From Solanum dulcamara (taxonomy: Eukaryota; Streptophyta; Magnoliopsida; Solanales; Solanaceae), in NCBI RefSeq assembly GCF_947179165.1, contig NC_077248.1, positions 52,729,732 through 52,793,731 of the forward strand: a stretch of DNA of 64,000 nucleotides, written 5' to 3'. A program made the position numbers and the translations under genes. Positions 47,340 to 59,700 of this stretch are shown one piece after another. The notes under the pieces are model-generated. The model did no database searches. It saw nothing but the letters and a program-made list of their open reading frames with translations, and was not told the DNA's origin. Within the stretch, counting starts at the first letter, position 1, and every line of letters starts with the position of its first letter.

Positions 47340-49464
47340 AAAAAATAAAACCCGTCTTATGAAAATAGGAGACCTTAAAAATCGACGCTAATTTCTTCAT
47401 CGGTCAATTTTAAATTTTAACGTATAACGTATATAAACTTAAACTAAATTTCTGTCTTTTAAAATAGGGAGGCTTCGAAACCGACGGAGAAAATTTTTTC
47501 ATTGGCCAATTTTAAATTTTAACGTATAACATATATAAACTTAAACTAAATTTCTGTCTTTTAAAATGGGGAGTCCTCGAAAATCGTCGGAGAAATTTTT
47601 TCATTTGCCAATACTTTTAGTTTACAATATATTTTCAATCATAAAATTATACAAGACTAACAAAAATAATAAAAAGTAATATGAACTATCTATATAATAA
47701 ACAACATAACAAAATAATTTATCAGAAAAATAATTGAATGATGACAAAATGATAAGAATAATCGAATGACAACAATGTGGCAATACAATTCACTGGATGG
47801 GTCATATGTAAATAAAATAAAGCAACATGATGGTCAAATAAAATAAAATACGACAGAAAAAGTGAAATCAACAAAAAATACCACTACACAATAAGTAAAA
47901 CTACAACAACTTAAGAAAAACATAACCGATTCAACAACTAAAATGCAAAATTATAAACAACTATTAAGAATAAAAGCAAAGCAAAACAAGTATTAATCAA
48001 CATATAGAACAAAAACTTGATCAGGAAAGAACCTGTCCGCCGGAGCTTGGCATTGACCAATTTTTTTTACGGCAAATCTTATACAAAATGCATGAAACTA
48101 ATAAAAAAATAAAAAAATAAAGTAACCAATAATTGAATCAAACATAAACTAAAAGTGATAGAAAAAGGAGAGAAATGAACAACACTAAATAAATAAAATA
48201 ACTACACAAAACAGTCACATATTATTTAAAAAGAAAAAAACACCATTAAATTAACTAAAACTCCTAATCACAAACCCACATTCACAGAAGCATCAAAATA
48301 AGTTCAAATCAAGACCAAAACATCAAAGTAGTTGCTGGAAACAATGGTGTCACTGGAAAGTTGTGAATCCGTTCTAAAGAAAGACAACTCAGATCTAAAA
48401 TAATTAATCAGTAAGAGAATAATAAGAAAAAGGGAAAGGAGACAACCTGGCTACTATTATGATCGACGAAACTCGTTCGATCTATTGTTGTTGTTGTTGC
48501 CGGTATTTGCTGATTCATTGGTTATAGAGTAATGGATTTGTTTTCTCTGGTGCTTTTGAGCTTGTTGGCGGCGTTTGTGATGTGGTGAGGTATTGTTGGC
48601 GCTTGACAGAAGCTTGGTGAATCAGAAAGGAACATTGAGTTTGTGTTTGGGGAAGATGAAGAGGAAAAAGAGTAGTTGGGAAGTAGTTATCTATCCATAG
48701 GAAATTGTAAATATAGGTGTATATATGTCAGGTCGGTTGGTGAAATAGGAAATTGGTTTGTTAAAATTGTTTACTGATGTATGGAATTGGGCTTTGGGTT
48801 GAAATGGGTTTAGATATATTATAGTGGGATTGGACCAATATAAAGGGAAAATGGAAGGGGGGGGGGGGGGAGATGGGCTCAATTGAGTATAATTGCAATT
48901 TAAGAAATGACCACATGGTTTCAATTATAGACAAAATAAAATTAAGAATTAGCCGAATTTGAAATTAATTAGTGAATTTGGTTAAAAATTAAATAAGATG
49001 AAATAAACTAATTGATTAACGAGCTTTTTAATTTTAACAAAGTAAAATAATTTACTTAATTATGAACTAATTAATTTAAAAATATAGACTACTAATTTAC
49101 AAGATAATTAATTAAAACAAAATCTTTTTAAGATTATTTTTTGGATAAAATAATAAAATAACTTTAAAATAACTAAAAAAAATATTTTTGGATTTTTAAA
49201 ATTAATTATTTCAAATCATTTAAAATTGAAGAAGATCGATGATTAATTTGTATTGTGGAGGGTCAAAATTGGGTGTCAACATGGATAGGAATCTTATTAT
49301 TTGCGATACTAAGAATGCTTATCCATAAATTATTAAAAGGGATAATTATTAATAACTTTTTTAACTGAAAAATAAAGTAAAATATTACATTTTGTGCACT
49401 TTAACGATCAAGAAGTCTGAAGATGTTAATTTTGAGCACAGAAAGTCAAAATTGGGTGTCAACA
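47340..49464 (+). mobile_element. Element B 3' LTR, left end missing
   Basis: It matches 36541-38557 almost base for base over long stretches (for example GACAACCTGGCTACTATTAT and CGATCTATTGTTGTTGTTGT). It has three 103-bp units instead of two, a poly-G run at 48857-48870, and lacks a 34-bp stretch near 49340. The first 1.26 kb of the LTR is absent; the copy starts at the microsatellite. It ends TGTCAACA at 49464. Confidence 0.85.
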
Positions 49465-50290
49465 AGTGGTAATGGAAATGACCAAGGTGGGCAATGATTT
49501 GTGGGATAAGGTTTCACCAATAGTCCTCCTCCAAGGGTCAACAAGGACAAGAGTGCTAACCCGATGGTTCCAAGAGAGAATGTTGGTGCTCAAATTTTCC
49601 TCATTTGAAAAAAGTGTGGAAAGACACATAAATGGGAATGCTTAGCCAGTTCCAATGCATGCTTCAAGTGTTGCAAGCTGGGCCACCATGCTAGAGATTG
49701 TAGAGGTGGAGGTGGTGGTGGTGGTAGGCCTCAAGGACAAATTGGTCATGGTCAACAAGCTTAAAGAGGTGGCCAATGCACCAATCGGTTTTTTGTTTTG
49801 CATGGGATAAAAGAGGTTGAGAAAGCACCCAATGTTGTTATCAGTATGTTAAAGGTCTTTGCTTTTGATGTGTATGCATTATTAGATCCGGGTGCAAATT
49901 TGTCATTATTACTCTATTCCTAGATAATAGGTTTGATGTGTTCCCTGAAATGTTAGTAGAGCCTTATTTGGCGTCTAACCCCTTTGGTGAGTCGGTTGTT
50001 GCTAGAAAGAACTATAAGGGTTATCCCGTGTCTATCTCTCATAAAGTTGTTTCTTGTGATCTCATAAAGCTTGACATGATGGACTTTGATTTTATTCTTG
50101 GGATGGTTGGTTGCATGCATCTTATGCCTTTATAGATTGTAGGACTTGTAGATTCAAGTTTCAATTCCCAAATGAGTCTATTGTTGAGTGGAAGAGTCAT
50201 GATTTGTAGTTAAGGGTAGGTTAATTTCTTGTCTTAAGGCCCGAAAGTTGATTGCTAAGTGTTGCATCTACCACATTGTGAGGGTTAGGA
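49465..50290 (+). pseudogene. Element A gag C-terminus (zinc knuckle) and protease
   Basis: Gag resumes after B with SGNGNDQGG. The nucleocapsid knuckle at 49660-49701 reads CFKCCKLGHHARDC, a complete C-x2-C-x4-H-x4-C, after CGKTHKWEC. A Gly-rich stretch follows. The aspartic protease region has ALLDPGANLSLL at about 49865-49905, the DPGA form of the active-site D-S/T-G-A, and then an open stretch (FDVFPEMLVEPYLASNPFGE) before stops at about 50135 and 50206. Stops at 49491 and near 49760 break the frame. Confidence 0.8.
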
Positions 50291-53203
50291 ATGTTGACTT
50301 CGAAAGTCCTTCTCTTGAGTCAGTTTCCCATGGTTAATGAGTTTCCTGATGACCTTCCCAATATTCCTCCTAAAAGAAAAGTTGATTTTGGTATCGATTT
50401 TTCCCCAGATACCCAACCTATCTCTATTCCTCCCTACCGAATGTCCCTGATAGAATTAAAAGAGATAAAGGAACAATTAAAAGAATTGTTGAAGAAAGGG
50501 TTCATAAGGCTAAGTATTTCACCATGAGGTGCTCCCATGTTGTTTGTGAGAAAGAAGGATGGGTCGCTTTAAATGTGCATAGACTACCGCCAATTGAACA
50601 AGGTGACCATTAAGAACAAATACCCAATACCTAGGATAAAAGGTTTATTTGATCAATTGCATAGGGCAAGTCATTTCTCTAAGATTGATCTTCAGTCCGG
50701 CTATCATCAACCAAGGGTAAGGGAGTAATCCTTGAGAGAATTTTTAGGGATTTCAGGGACATTCCCAAGATGATATTTCAAACAAGGTATGGTAAATTTG
50801 AGTTTCTAGTAATGTCATTTGGGTTGACGAATGCGTCGACGATGTTCATGAACTTAATGAATAGGGTGTTCAAACCCTCACTTGATACTTTTGTGATGTT
50901 CTTCATTGACATTATTTTGATTTACTCTCAGGGTGAGGAAGAATATAAAAATCATTTGAGGGTTGTGCTTCAAACCTTGAGGGATAGGTAATTGTATGCA
51001 AAATTTAGTAAGTGCGAATTTTGGTTGAAAGAAGTAGCATTTCTTGGTCACGTAGTGTCGGATGATGGGATCAAGGTTGATCCTAAGAAAATAAAGGCAG
51101 TCAAGAATTGGCCTAGACCATTGTCTCCTTCGGACATTAAAAGCTTTTTGGGTCTAGTCGGTTATTATAGAAAGTTTGTTAAAGGGTTCTCTTCTGTCTT
51201 ATCTCCTATGAAAAAATTGACTTAAACGAAGGCAAAGTTTCTATGGAGAGATGAGTGTGAAAAGAGTTTCCAAACTTTTAAAGATCGACTTACCTCCACT
51301 CCTATTTTGACTCTTCTAGAAGGCTTAAAAGGGTTTGTGGTGTATTGTAATGCTTCAAAGATTGGTTTGGATTGTGTCTTGATGCAAAATGGTAAGGTTA
51401 TAGCCTATGCTTCTAGGAAATTGAAGATGCACAAGGTAACTACCCTACCCATGATCTTGAGTTGGCGTCTATTGTATTTGCTCTAAAGATTTGGCGGCAT
51501 TCTCTCTAAAGGGTACATGTTGATGCGTAGATCACAAGAGTCCCCAATAAGTGTTCACCCAAAAGGAACTCAATCTAAGGCAACAGAGGTGGCTTGATCT
51601 CCTCAAGGACTATGACATAAGTGTGAATTACCATCCATGTAAAGCCAATATAGTTGCCGATGCACTTAATAGAGTGTCTACGGAGAGTGTGTCTCATATT
51701 GATGAAGGGAGGAGGGAGTTGGTAAAGGATGTTCATCGGTTGGCTAGGTTGGGGTAAAGTTGAGTGGTTCTAATGATGGTGGTATATTTGTTCATAATGG
51801 GTCCAAATCATCTTTGGTGGTGGACGTTAAATCAAAACAAGACATTGACCCGACATTAGTGGAGCTAAAGAAATTGGTGAAAGAAAAAAAAGTAGAGGTC
51901 TTTTCACAAGGAGGATATGGAGTACTTCACTACCAAGGCCGGTTATGTGTTCCAGATATGGATGGCCTAAAGAGTTTGATTTTGAAGGAGATTCATAATT
52001 CCTCATAATCTATTCATCCCGGTTTGACAAAAATATACCAAGACATAAAAGAGCTTTATTAGTAGAGTGGTATGAAGAAGGACATATCAAGGTTCGTGGC
52101 CGAATGTTCAAATTGCCAACAAGTTAAGGTCGAACATCAAATACCAGGTGGCCTAGCCCAAGACATTGAAATTCCCACTTGGAAGTGACAATATGTGAAT
52201 ATAGACTTTGTAGTGGGTTTTCCTCATACCTAAAAATTTCATGATTCGATTTGGGTCATTATTGATAGGATGACAAAGTCAGCTTACTTACTACCGGTCA
52301 AGACATCTTATAGTGCTGAGGATTATGCTAAGTTGTATATTTGAGAGTTGGTGAGGTTGCATGGTGTGCCGTTATCAATTATTTCGAATCGTGGTACCCA
52401 ATTCACTTCTCATTTTTGGAAATTTGTTTCAAGGGGTCTTGGTACCAAGGTGAAGTAAAGCACCACATTCCATTCTCAAACCAATGGGAAATCTAAACGG
52501 ATAATTCAAACACTAGAGGATATGTTAAGGGCTTGCGTGTTGGAGTTCAAATAGAGTTAGGATAATCATCTACAGCTTATTGAGTTCGCCTATAATAATA
52601 GCTACTACTCAAGCATTGAGATGACTCTATTTTGAGGCCTTATATGAGAGGCGATGTAGATCTCCGGTTGGTTGATTTGAAGTAGGTGAGATGACCTTTT
52701 TGGGTCTCGATTTGGAGCTTGATTCTTTGAAGAAGGTGAGAGTCATTAGAGAAAGGTTGAAGGCGGCTTAAAGTTGTCAAAAGTCCTATTCCAATACTAG
52801 GATAAGGTATCTTGAGTTTAATGTGGATGATTAGGTATATTTGAAGGTTTCATTTATGAAGGGTGTAGTTCAATTTGGTAAGAAAGGGAAATGGCTCCCT
52901 AGGTATGTAGGGCCTTATAGAATTTTGAGACGTGTTGGCAAGGTTGCTTATGAGTTGGAGTTGCCTTTGGAAATGACTATAGTTCATCCAGTATTTCATA
53001 TGTCTATGTTGAGAAAATATGTGGGTGATCCAAATTCCATTGTGCCTTTAAAAGTAGTGAATGTTGAAGAAAACTTGACCTACGAAGAAGTCGCATCCGT
53101 TAAAGTCCTTTGGAGGAATCAACAAGTTGAAAGTGCTACATGGGAAGCGAAAGCGGATATGATGAAACAATACCCTCATCTTTTCCATTCTACTCAAGCC
53201 TAA
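50291..53203 (+). pseudogene. Element A pol: RT, RNase H, integrase, chromodomain, all decayed
   Basis: RT begins with VNEFPDDLPNIPPKRKVDF and has [11 protein letters not shown] (about 50690). The catalytic box is [10 protein letters not shown] (about 50900-50930), so the second Asp of FIDD is lost. RNase H has VYCNASKIGLDCVLMQNGK (51340), Asp to Asn at the active site. The integrase core has DFVVGFP (52205), SNRGTQFTS (52385) with Asp to Asn, and [12 protein letters not shown] (52490) with Glu to Lys, so two of the D,D,E residues are gone. The C-terminus is FGKKGKWLPRYVGPYRILRR (52870), then the chromodomain ending at the stop 53201-53203. Many stops occur between 51225 and 52840. Between EEV and SVKVLW 17 codons are missing relative to 1-243. 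Confidence 0.9.
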
Positions 53204-53440
53204 GGTACTAAGTTATTCATGAAATGTTTAAGACTCCTATGTTTCAGTTTTCTCAAGTCTTATGCATGCATGTAACTGAAGTTAAATTTTAAAGTCATGT
53301 TTTATGCTAAGTTTAAAGATCTCATGTTTTGTGCATTTCAAGTGTCATTGTATTCATGTTGGGTTGTTAGTCCTCGTGCCATGTCCTTTTGTATGCTAAT
53401 AATTCTCATTTGAGGACGAATGTTCCCAAAAGATAGATAT
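53204..53440 (+). other. Element A 3' untranslated region and polypurine tract
   Basis: Non-coding. It ends TTTGAGGACGAATGTTCCC (53410-53427) and AAAAGATAGATAT before the LTR at 53441. The segment from 53384 belongs to the tandem duplication. Confidence 0.75.
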
Positions 53441-55677
53441 TGTAAGACCCGGGAAATTTGGAAAGCCCTAAAACAAGGAACAAAGGAAGAAATCTCAGAA
53501 AAATACAGAAAATGGCAGTAGGTGTTGACCATAAAGGGCCATCATGAATCGTGGTACGCTCATGGTGGTGATCCTGAAAGTGAGTCCTGTAGGGAAGGGA
53601 CCATGACGAGGGACCATGGACTGTGGTGAGCACCATGGACCTTAGAGCCCTACGTGGTGACCTCTCCCCTAAGGCCTAAGAAAACATTCCAAGGCAAGGA
53701 CCATAAGTGACCGCCACAGGCCATAGAGCTCTTCACGAACCGTGGAGTATTTCATAGTGGTCACTTCTGCAAGCCCTCTTACAGGACCTGTACCACAACC
53801 ACTGTTCGTGAACATCTCCATGGAGAAAGTTCAGAGACTTTACTGCAAACCCCAAAATTTATCCTCCAAGTCATTTACCACGAGAAACCACGATGGGCTG
53901 TGGTACGCACTATAGATCGTGAAGGTCCTCGTGAAGCCCATTCCAACCAGTTTTAATAGGGGCATTTTGGTCTTTTTTTGTGTTTTATAACCAAAGTGTG
54001 GTCGTTTTGGGTGCAAAATTGACTCTATATAAGGATCCTAAGTCATTCCAATCCCTTATTCTAACACTTAGTCTCTAAAACAAAATTCTATTTTCTCAAG
54101 TTCTCCCAAGGGTTTCATCTTCAAACCTAGGTTTCATCCAAGGTTCCTCAAGTCTCCATTATTTCCAAGCTTATATTAAGGTGTTATTCCCCAAGGTATG
54201 GGGGTCTCATTCATAGGTTCTTTCACCCATGGAGCCCAAGTATTCTCTAAACGTAATAGCTCATTTCAAATCATAAAATTTTATGGGTTTTCATATTATG
54301 ATTCTAAATGTATAGATTCTTGAATATTTGAAGTTTATATATCTATCTCAACTTATATTGACTCTTATTTACATGAAAAGACTAATTTATGAAAGTCCTT
54401 ATATGAATGAATGAAAGTAGCTTTAAAGTGTATTGGTGAGTTATTTTAAGATGTTTTAAATGATGAATTCCTTCTCTTTCATATATGCTAGCATTGATTT
54501 AAATGACTTGAAGTTGATTGATTTGAACCCACCTAGTTTCACTATGTTTCAATGAAGTTTGAATTGAGAGCTTTGACTCCAAAATGAATGTTTACGAAAG
54601 AAAATGTTTATGATCAAAAGAAGTCTTATGAAATGAAAGAATGATTGAATGATGATGAAAGGGATTCTTAGCCAATGAATGGATTCTATGTGATAAGGAT
54701 AATTCTCATATATTTGAATCAAAGAAAGGTTTTAATGCTCTATTCTACCGAATGATATTTTGATAATCTAAAGCTATGTAAATGATTATGTTTTTATTAT
54801 ATAAACTATTCTGTGGGATTGACTTAGAATCAAATGGGGCATTGAGGTGGGATTCGGTAAGGGAATCCTTGTAGCAACCCCTTGTCTCATTAACTATGCG
54901 TCAACATAGGAGCTCTTGTAGGCTTAGGCTAGTGGATCCACAAATATCTCTTAAATTTAAAGTTAAAGAAATGAATGAAGTTGACAAAGCTCTGCCTAGC
55001 AAGTAGGCTCCCCGTGCCAACGTAGGGGGTTACATTGGATTTCATGTAATAGCTCGCATGGTCTTAAATATAAGTTATGATCACCTTTCTACCAATGAAT
55101 GTTTCAAATGCTATTTACATGATTGATTATACATGCATTGCACTATTTTTCATACTATATTAATATTTAATGTTTATTTAATGTTCATGCATGCCTAGAT
55201 ACTTAGTACATTTAAAGTATTAATACATACTCTTTGCCTACATGATATCACCCTATAGGGACTGGCGTTGCTCCACATTCACCTCCTCATGGCTAGTTTG
55301 ATCATTGAAGGCTACTATATTGGTGAGTTCCCATATTTCAAGAGTAATATTCCTTTTCTTTTCTAGTTCATGCTATATAAAGACCTTTGGATTTCTTTTT
55401 GATACTTTGACACTTGTTAGGAGGGTGAGTTAGGAACATGTCATAGCCCCCACCTAGTCTATGATGTAGAGGTATTGTTGGACATGTTAAAGAAAAATTG
55501 GACTATTTTGGTTCTTATTTAAATATTTCCCTTAGTCCCATTACCCTTTTTATTTCCTCTTGTTATTGAATGTCAATACCTATAAAAAGCTAAATGAATG
55601 CTAAGAGGCGTGGGTGAGGTACCTCCGAATATCTCATTTGCCATGTCACTTCTAGGCCCTAGGATTGGGTTATGACA
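53441..55677 (+). mobile_element. Element A 3' LTR, copy 1
   Basis: TGTAAGACCCGGG...GGTTATGACA, 2,237 bp, the partner of 31965-34214. It is followed directly by GAAGAGCTCCC of C gag, which marks the right border of element A. Confidence 0.85.
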
Positions 55678-56237
55678 GAAGAGCTCCCATAAGAAGGAAT
55701 GTTGAAAAGAAGCAACAAGCTCTACAAGCTCCCATTGATCCTTTATCCCAGCAAGTTTTCACATGCCGAGTTTAGAAAGGCTTTCCAAGTGCTTGCCCAA
55801 GCTCTGAAGGCATAAGCCAATCGTGAAGTGGTTGCTCCCGTGAACCCAAATGTGGGTACGGTGACTAGTAGAGTTTGTGACTTCACAAGGATGAACCCTC
55901 CAAAGTTCCATGGTTTAAAGGTGGATGAGGATCCATAAGATTTTATAGAGGGCATTCACAAGATAATGGACATTATGGAAGTTAGTCTGGTGGAGAAGGT
56001 GGACTTTGCCACTTATCAATTGAAGGGAGTAGCCAAAATTTAGTTTGGACAATGGAAGAATGAAAGAGCTGGCCCCTTAGATTGGGAGGAGTTCAAACAT
56101 GACTCTCTTGACCATTTCTTCCCTTTTGAACTAAGGGACCCCAAGATTCAAGAGTTCATCAATCTCAAGCAAGGTAACATGAGAGTGAGAGAGTATCTTT
56201 TAAGTTCACTCAACTGTCAAAATATGCTCTATTCATG
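55678..56237 (+). pseudogene. Element C gag fragment, copy 1 (truncated by the duplication)
   Basis: RRAPIRRNVEKKQQALQAPI, then FRKAFQVLAQALKAQ-like, [37 protein letters not shown] and HFFPFELRDPKIQEFINLKQ: the start and capsid of a Ty3 gag with stops and one shift. It ends abruptly at TCTATTCATG, where copy 2 of the duplication begins. Confidence 0.8.
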
Positions 56238-59091
56238 TCCTTTTGTATGCTAATAATTCTCATTTGAGGACGAATGTTCCCAAAAGATAGATATTGTAAG
56301 ACCCGGGAAATTTGGAAAGCCCTAAAACAAGGAACAAAGGAAGAAATCTCAGAAAAATACAGAAAATGGCAGTAGGTGTTGACCATAAAGGGCCATCATG
56401 AATCGTGGTACGCTCATGGTGGTGATCCTGAAAGTGAGTCCTGTAGGGAAGGGACCATGACGAGGGACCATGGACTGTGGTGAGCACCATGGACCTTAGA
56501 GCCCTACGTGGTGACCTCTCCCCTAAGGCCTAAGAAAACATTCCAAGGCAAGGACCATAAGTGACCGCCACAGGCCATAGAGCTCTTCACGAACCGTGGA
56601 GTATTTCATAGTGGTCACTTCTGCAAGCCCTCTTACAGGACCTGTACCACAACCACTGTTCGTGAACATCTCCATGGAGAAAGTTCAGAGACTTTACTGC
56701 AAACCCCAAAATTTATCCTCCAAGTCATTTACCACGAGAAACCACGATGGGCTGTGGTACGCACTATAGATCGTGAAGGTCCTCGTGAAGCCCATTCCAA
56801 CCAGTTTTAATAGGGGCATTTTGGTCTTTTTTTGTGTTTTATAACCAAAGTGTGGTCGTTTTGGGTGCAAAATTGACTCTATATAAGGATCCTAAGTCAT
56901 TCCAATCCCTTATTCTAACACTTAGTCTCTAAAACAAAATTCTATTTTCTCAAGTTCTCCCAAGGGTTTCATCTTCAAACCTAGGTTTCATCCAAGGTTC
57001 CTCAAGTCTCCATTATTTCCAAGCTTATATTAAGGTGTTATTCCCCAAGGTATGGGGGTCTCATTCATAGGTTCTTTCACCCATGGAGCCCAAGTATTCT
57101 CTAAACGTAATAGCTCATTTCAAATCATAAAATTTTATGGGTTTTCATATTATGATTCTAAATGTATAGATTCTTGAATATTTGAAGTTTATATATCTAT
57201 CTCAACTTATATTGACTCTTATTTACATGAAAAGACTAATTTATGAAAGTCCTTATATGAATGAATGAAAGTAGCTTTAAAGTGTATTGGTGAGTTATTT
57301 TAAGATGTTTTAAATGATGAATTCCTTCTCTTTCATATATGCTAGCATTGATTTAAATGACTTGAAGTTGATTGATTTGAACCCACCTAGTTTCACTATG
57401 TTTCAATGAAGTTTGAATTGAGAGCTTTGACTCCAAAATGAATGTTTACGAAAGAAAATGTTTATGATCAAAAGAAGTCTTATGAAATGAAAGAATGATT
57501 GAATGATGATGAAAGGGATTCTTAGCCAATGAATGGATTCTATGTGATAAGGATAATTCTCATATATTTGAATCAAAGAAAGGTTTTAATGCTCTATTCT
57601 ACCGAATGATATTTTGATAATCTAAAGCTATGTAAATGATTATGTTTTTATTATATAAACTATTCTGTGGGATTGACTTAGAATCAAATGGGGCATTGAG
57701 GTGGGATTCGGTAAGGGAATCCTTGTAGCAACCCCTTGTCTCATTAACTATGCGTCAACATAGGAGCTCTTGTAGGCTTAGGCTAGTGGATCCACAAATA
57801 TCTCTTAAATTTAAAGTTAAAGAAATGAATGAAGTTGACAAAGCTCTGCCTAGCAAGTAGGCTCCCCGTGCCAACGTAGGGGGTTACATTGGATTTCATG
57901 TAATAGCTCGCATGGTCTTAAATATAAGTTATGATCACCTTTCTACCAATGAATGTTTCAAATGCTATTTACATGATTGATTATACATGCATTGCACTAT
58001 TTTTCATACTATATTAATATTTAATGTTTATTTAATGTTCATGCATGCCTAGATACTTAGTACATTTAAAGTATTAATACATACTCTTTGCCTACATGAT
58101 ATCACCCTATAGGGACTGGCGTTGCTCCACATTCACCTCCTCATGGCTAGTTTGATCATTGAAGGCTACTATATTGGTGAGTTCCCATATTTCAAGAGTA
58201 ATATTCCTTTTCTTTTCTAGTTCATGCTATATAAAGACCTTTGGATTTCTTTTTGATACTTTGACACTTGTTAGGAGGGTGAGTTAGGAACATGTCATAG
58301 CCCCCACCTAGTCTATGATGTAGAGGTATTGTTGGACATGTTAAAGAAAAATTGGACTATTTTGGTTCTTATTTAAATATTTCCCTTAGTCCCATTACCC
58401 TTTTTATTTCCTCTTGTTATTGAATGTCAATACCTATAAAAAGCTAAATGAATGCTAAGAGGCGTGGGTGAGGTACCTCCGAATATCTCATTTGCCATGT
58501 CACTTCTAGGCCCTAGGATTGGGTTATGACAGAAGAGCTCCCATAAGAAGGAATGTTGAAAAGAAGCAACAAGCTCTACAAGCTCCCATTGATCCTTTAT
58601 CCCAGCAAGTTTTCACATGCCGAGTTTAGAAAGGCTTTCCAAGTGCTTGCCCAAGCTCTGAAGGCATAAGCCAATCGTGAAGTGGTTGCTCCCGTGAACC
58701 CAAATGTGGGTACGGTGACTAGTAGAGTTTGTGACTTCACAAGGATGAACCCTCCAAAGTTCCATGGTTTAAAGGTGGATGAGGATCCATAAGATTTTAT
58801 AGAGGGCATTCACAAGATAATGGACATTATGGAAGTTAGTCTGGTGGAGAAGGTGGACTTTGCCACTTATCAATTGAAGGGAGTAGCCAAAATTTAGTTT
58901 GGACAATGGAAGAATGAAAGAGCTGGCCCCTTAGATTGGGAGGAGTTCAAACATGACTCTCTTGACCATTTCTTCCCTTTTGAACTAAGGGACCCCAAGA
59001 TTCAAGAGTTCATCAATCTCAAGCAAGGTAACATGAGAGTGAGAGAGTATCTTTTAAGTTCACTCAACTGTCAAAATATGCTCTATTCATG
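56238..59091 (+). repeat. 2,854-bp tandem duplication, copy 2
   Basis: Exact offset of 2,854 from copy 1. After TTCATG at 59091 the sequence continues as C gag (GTTGTCGATTCTAGAGC), so copy 2 joins the rest of element C. Confidence 0.95.
56295..58531 (+). mobile_element. Element A 3' LTR, copy 2 (in duplication)
   Basis: Identical to 53441-55677 as far as compared, preceded by the same 57 bp of untranslated region and polypurine tract. Confidence 0.85.
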
Positions 59092-59700
59092 GTTGTCGAT
59101 TCTAGAGCTCGGATAAACAAGTTTGTTTCGGATGTGTCGAATTTGGTGGTCAAAGAGTGTAGAACGCCATATTGATCAAAGAGATGGATATTTTAAGACT
59201 AATGACACATGTCTAATAGTCTAAAAAGGAAAAACTCAAGGAAAAGGCTAGAGAGTCCAAGAGGGCTCGGACTAATAGTGGTGGTTCCTTTCATCAAAGG
59301 TAGGGTGGTGATTCTTCTCACTCTAGGTCCGGTGGAAATAAAAAGTCTCAATTTCGACAAAAGTTATCCAGTATAGATTTCATCAAATGCTTTGGGTCAA
59401 AGGTTCAATAAGGATATGATGTCTAACACTAAACCTCAAGGAGGTGGTTCTAGTAGATCTTCTATCACGCTTGCCAAAAGTGTAGCAAAAGCCATTTGGG
59501 AAAGTGCCTACACGGTATCGAATCTTGTTTTAGTTTTGGAAAGATGGGCCACAAGGTGGTGGATTGCCCTTCGGTTTCTAGTAATATTAGAGATGTTCGT
59601 CAGACTCAGCCTAGTGCTTCTACTGGTTCTGGTGCTCAGTGCCAGAATAAATTTGATGCTTTATAGGCTCTATTAGATGTAGAGGATTCTCCCGATGTGG
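58532..59700 (+). pseudogene. Element C gag, capsid and decayed zinc knuckle
   Basis: The capsid (as in copy 1) continues past 59091 with VVDSRARINKFVSDVSNLVV and EMDILRL-like words. The nucleocapsid part (59465-59575) reads KSHLGKCLHG and CFSFGKMGHKVVDCP, where the second Cys of the knuckle is Phe. Stops and shifts are frequent. The protein would coat the retrotransposon RNA; it is dead here. Confidence 0.8.

Larger units (their letters stand above)
53384..56237 (+). repeat. 2,854-bp tandem duplication, copy 1
   Basis: It contains the end of the A untranslated region, the whole A 3' LTR and 560 bp of C gag. Start context GCCATG|TCC, end context TTCATG|TCC: the join shares CATG. No difference from copy 2 was found in any line compared. 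Confidence 0.95.

Noticed and set aside
56260..58809. Minus-strand frames repeated identically in both duplication copies
   Set aside because: They are antisense shadows of LTR and gag sequence; identity comes from the duplication.
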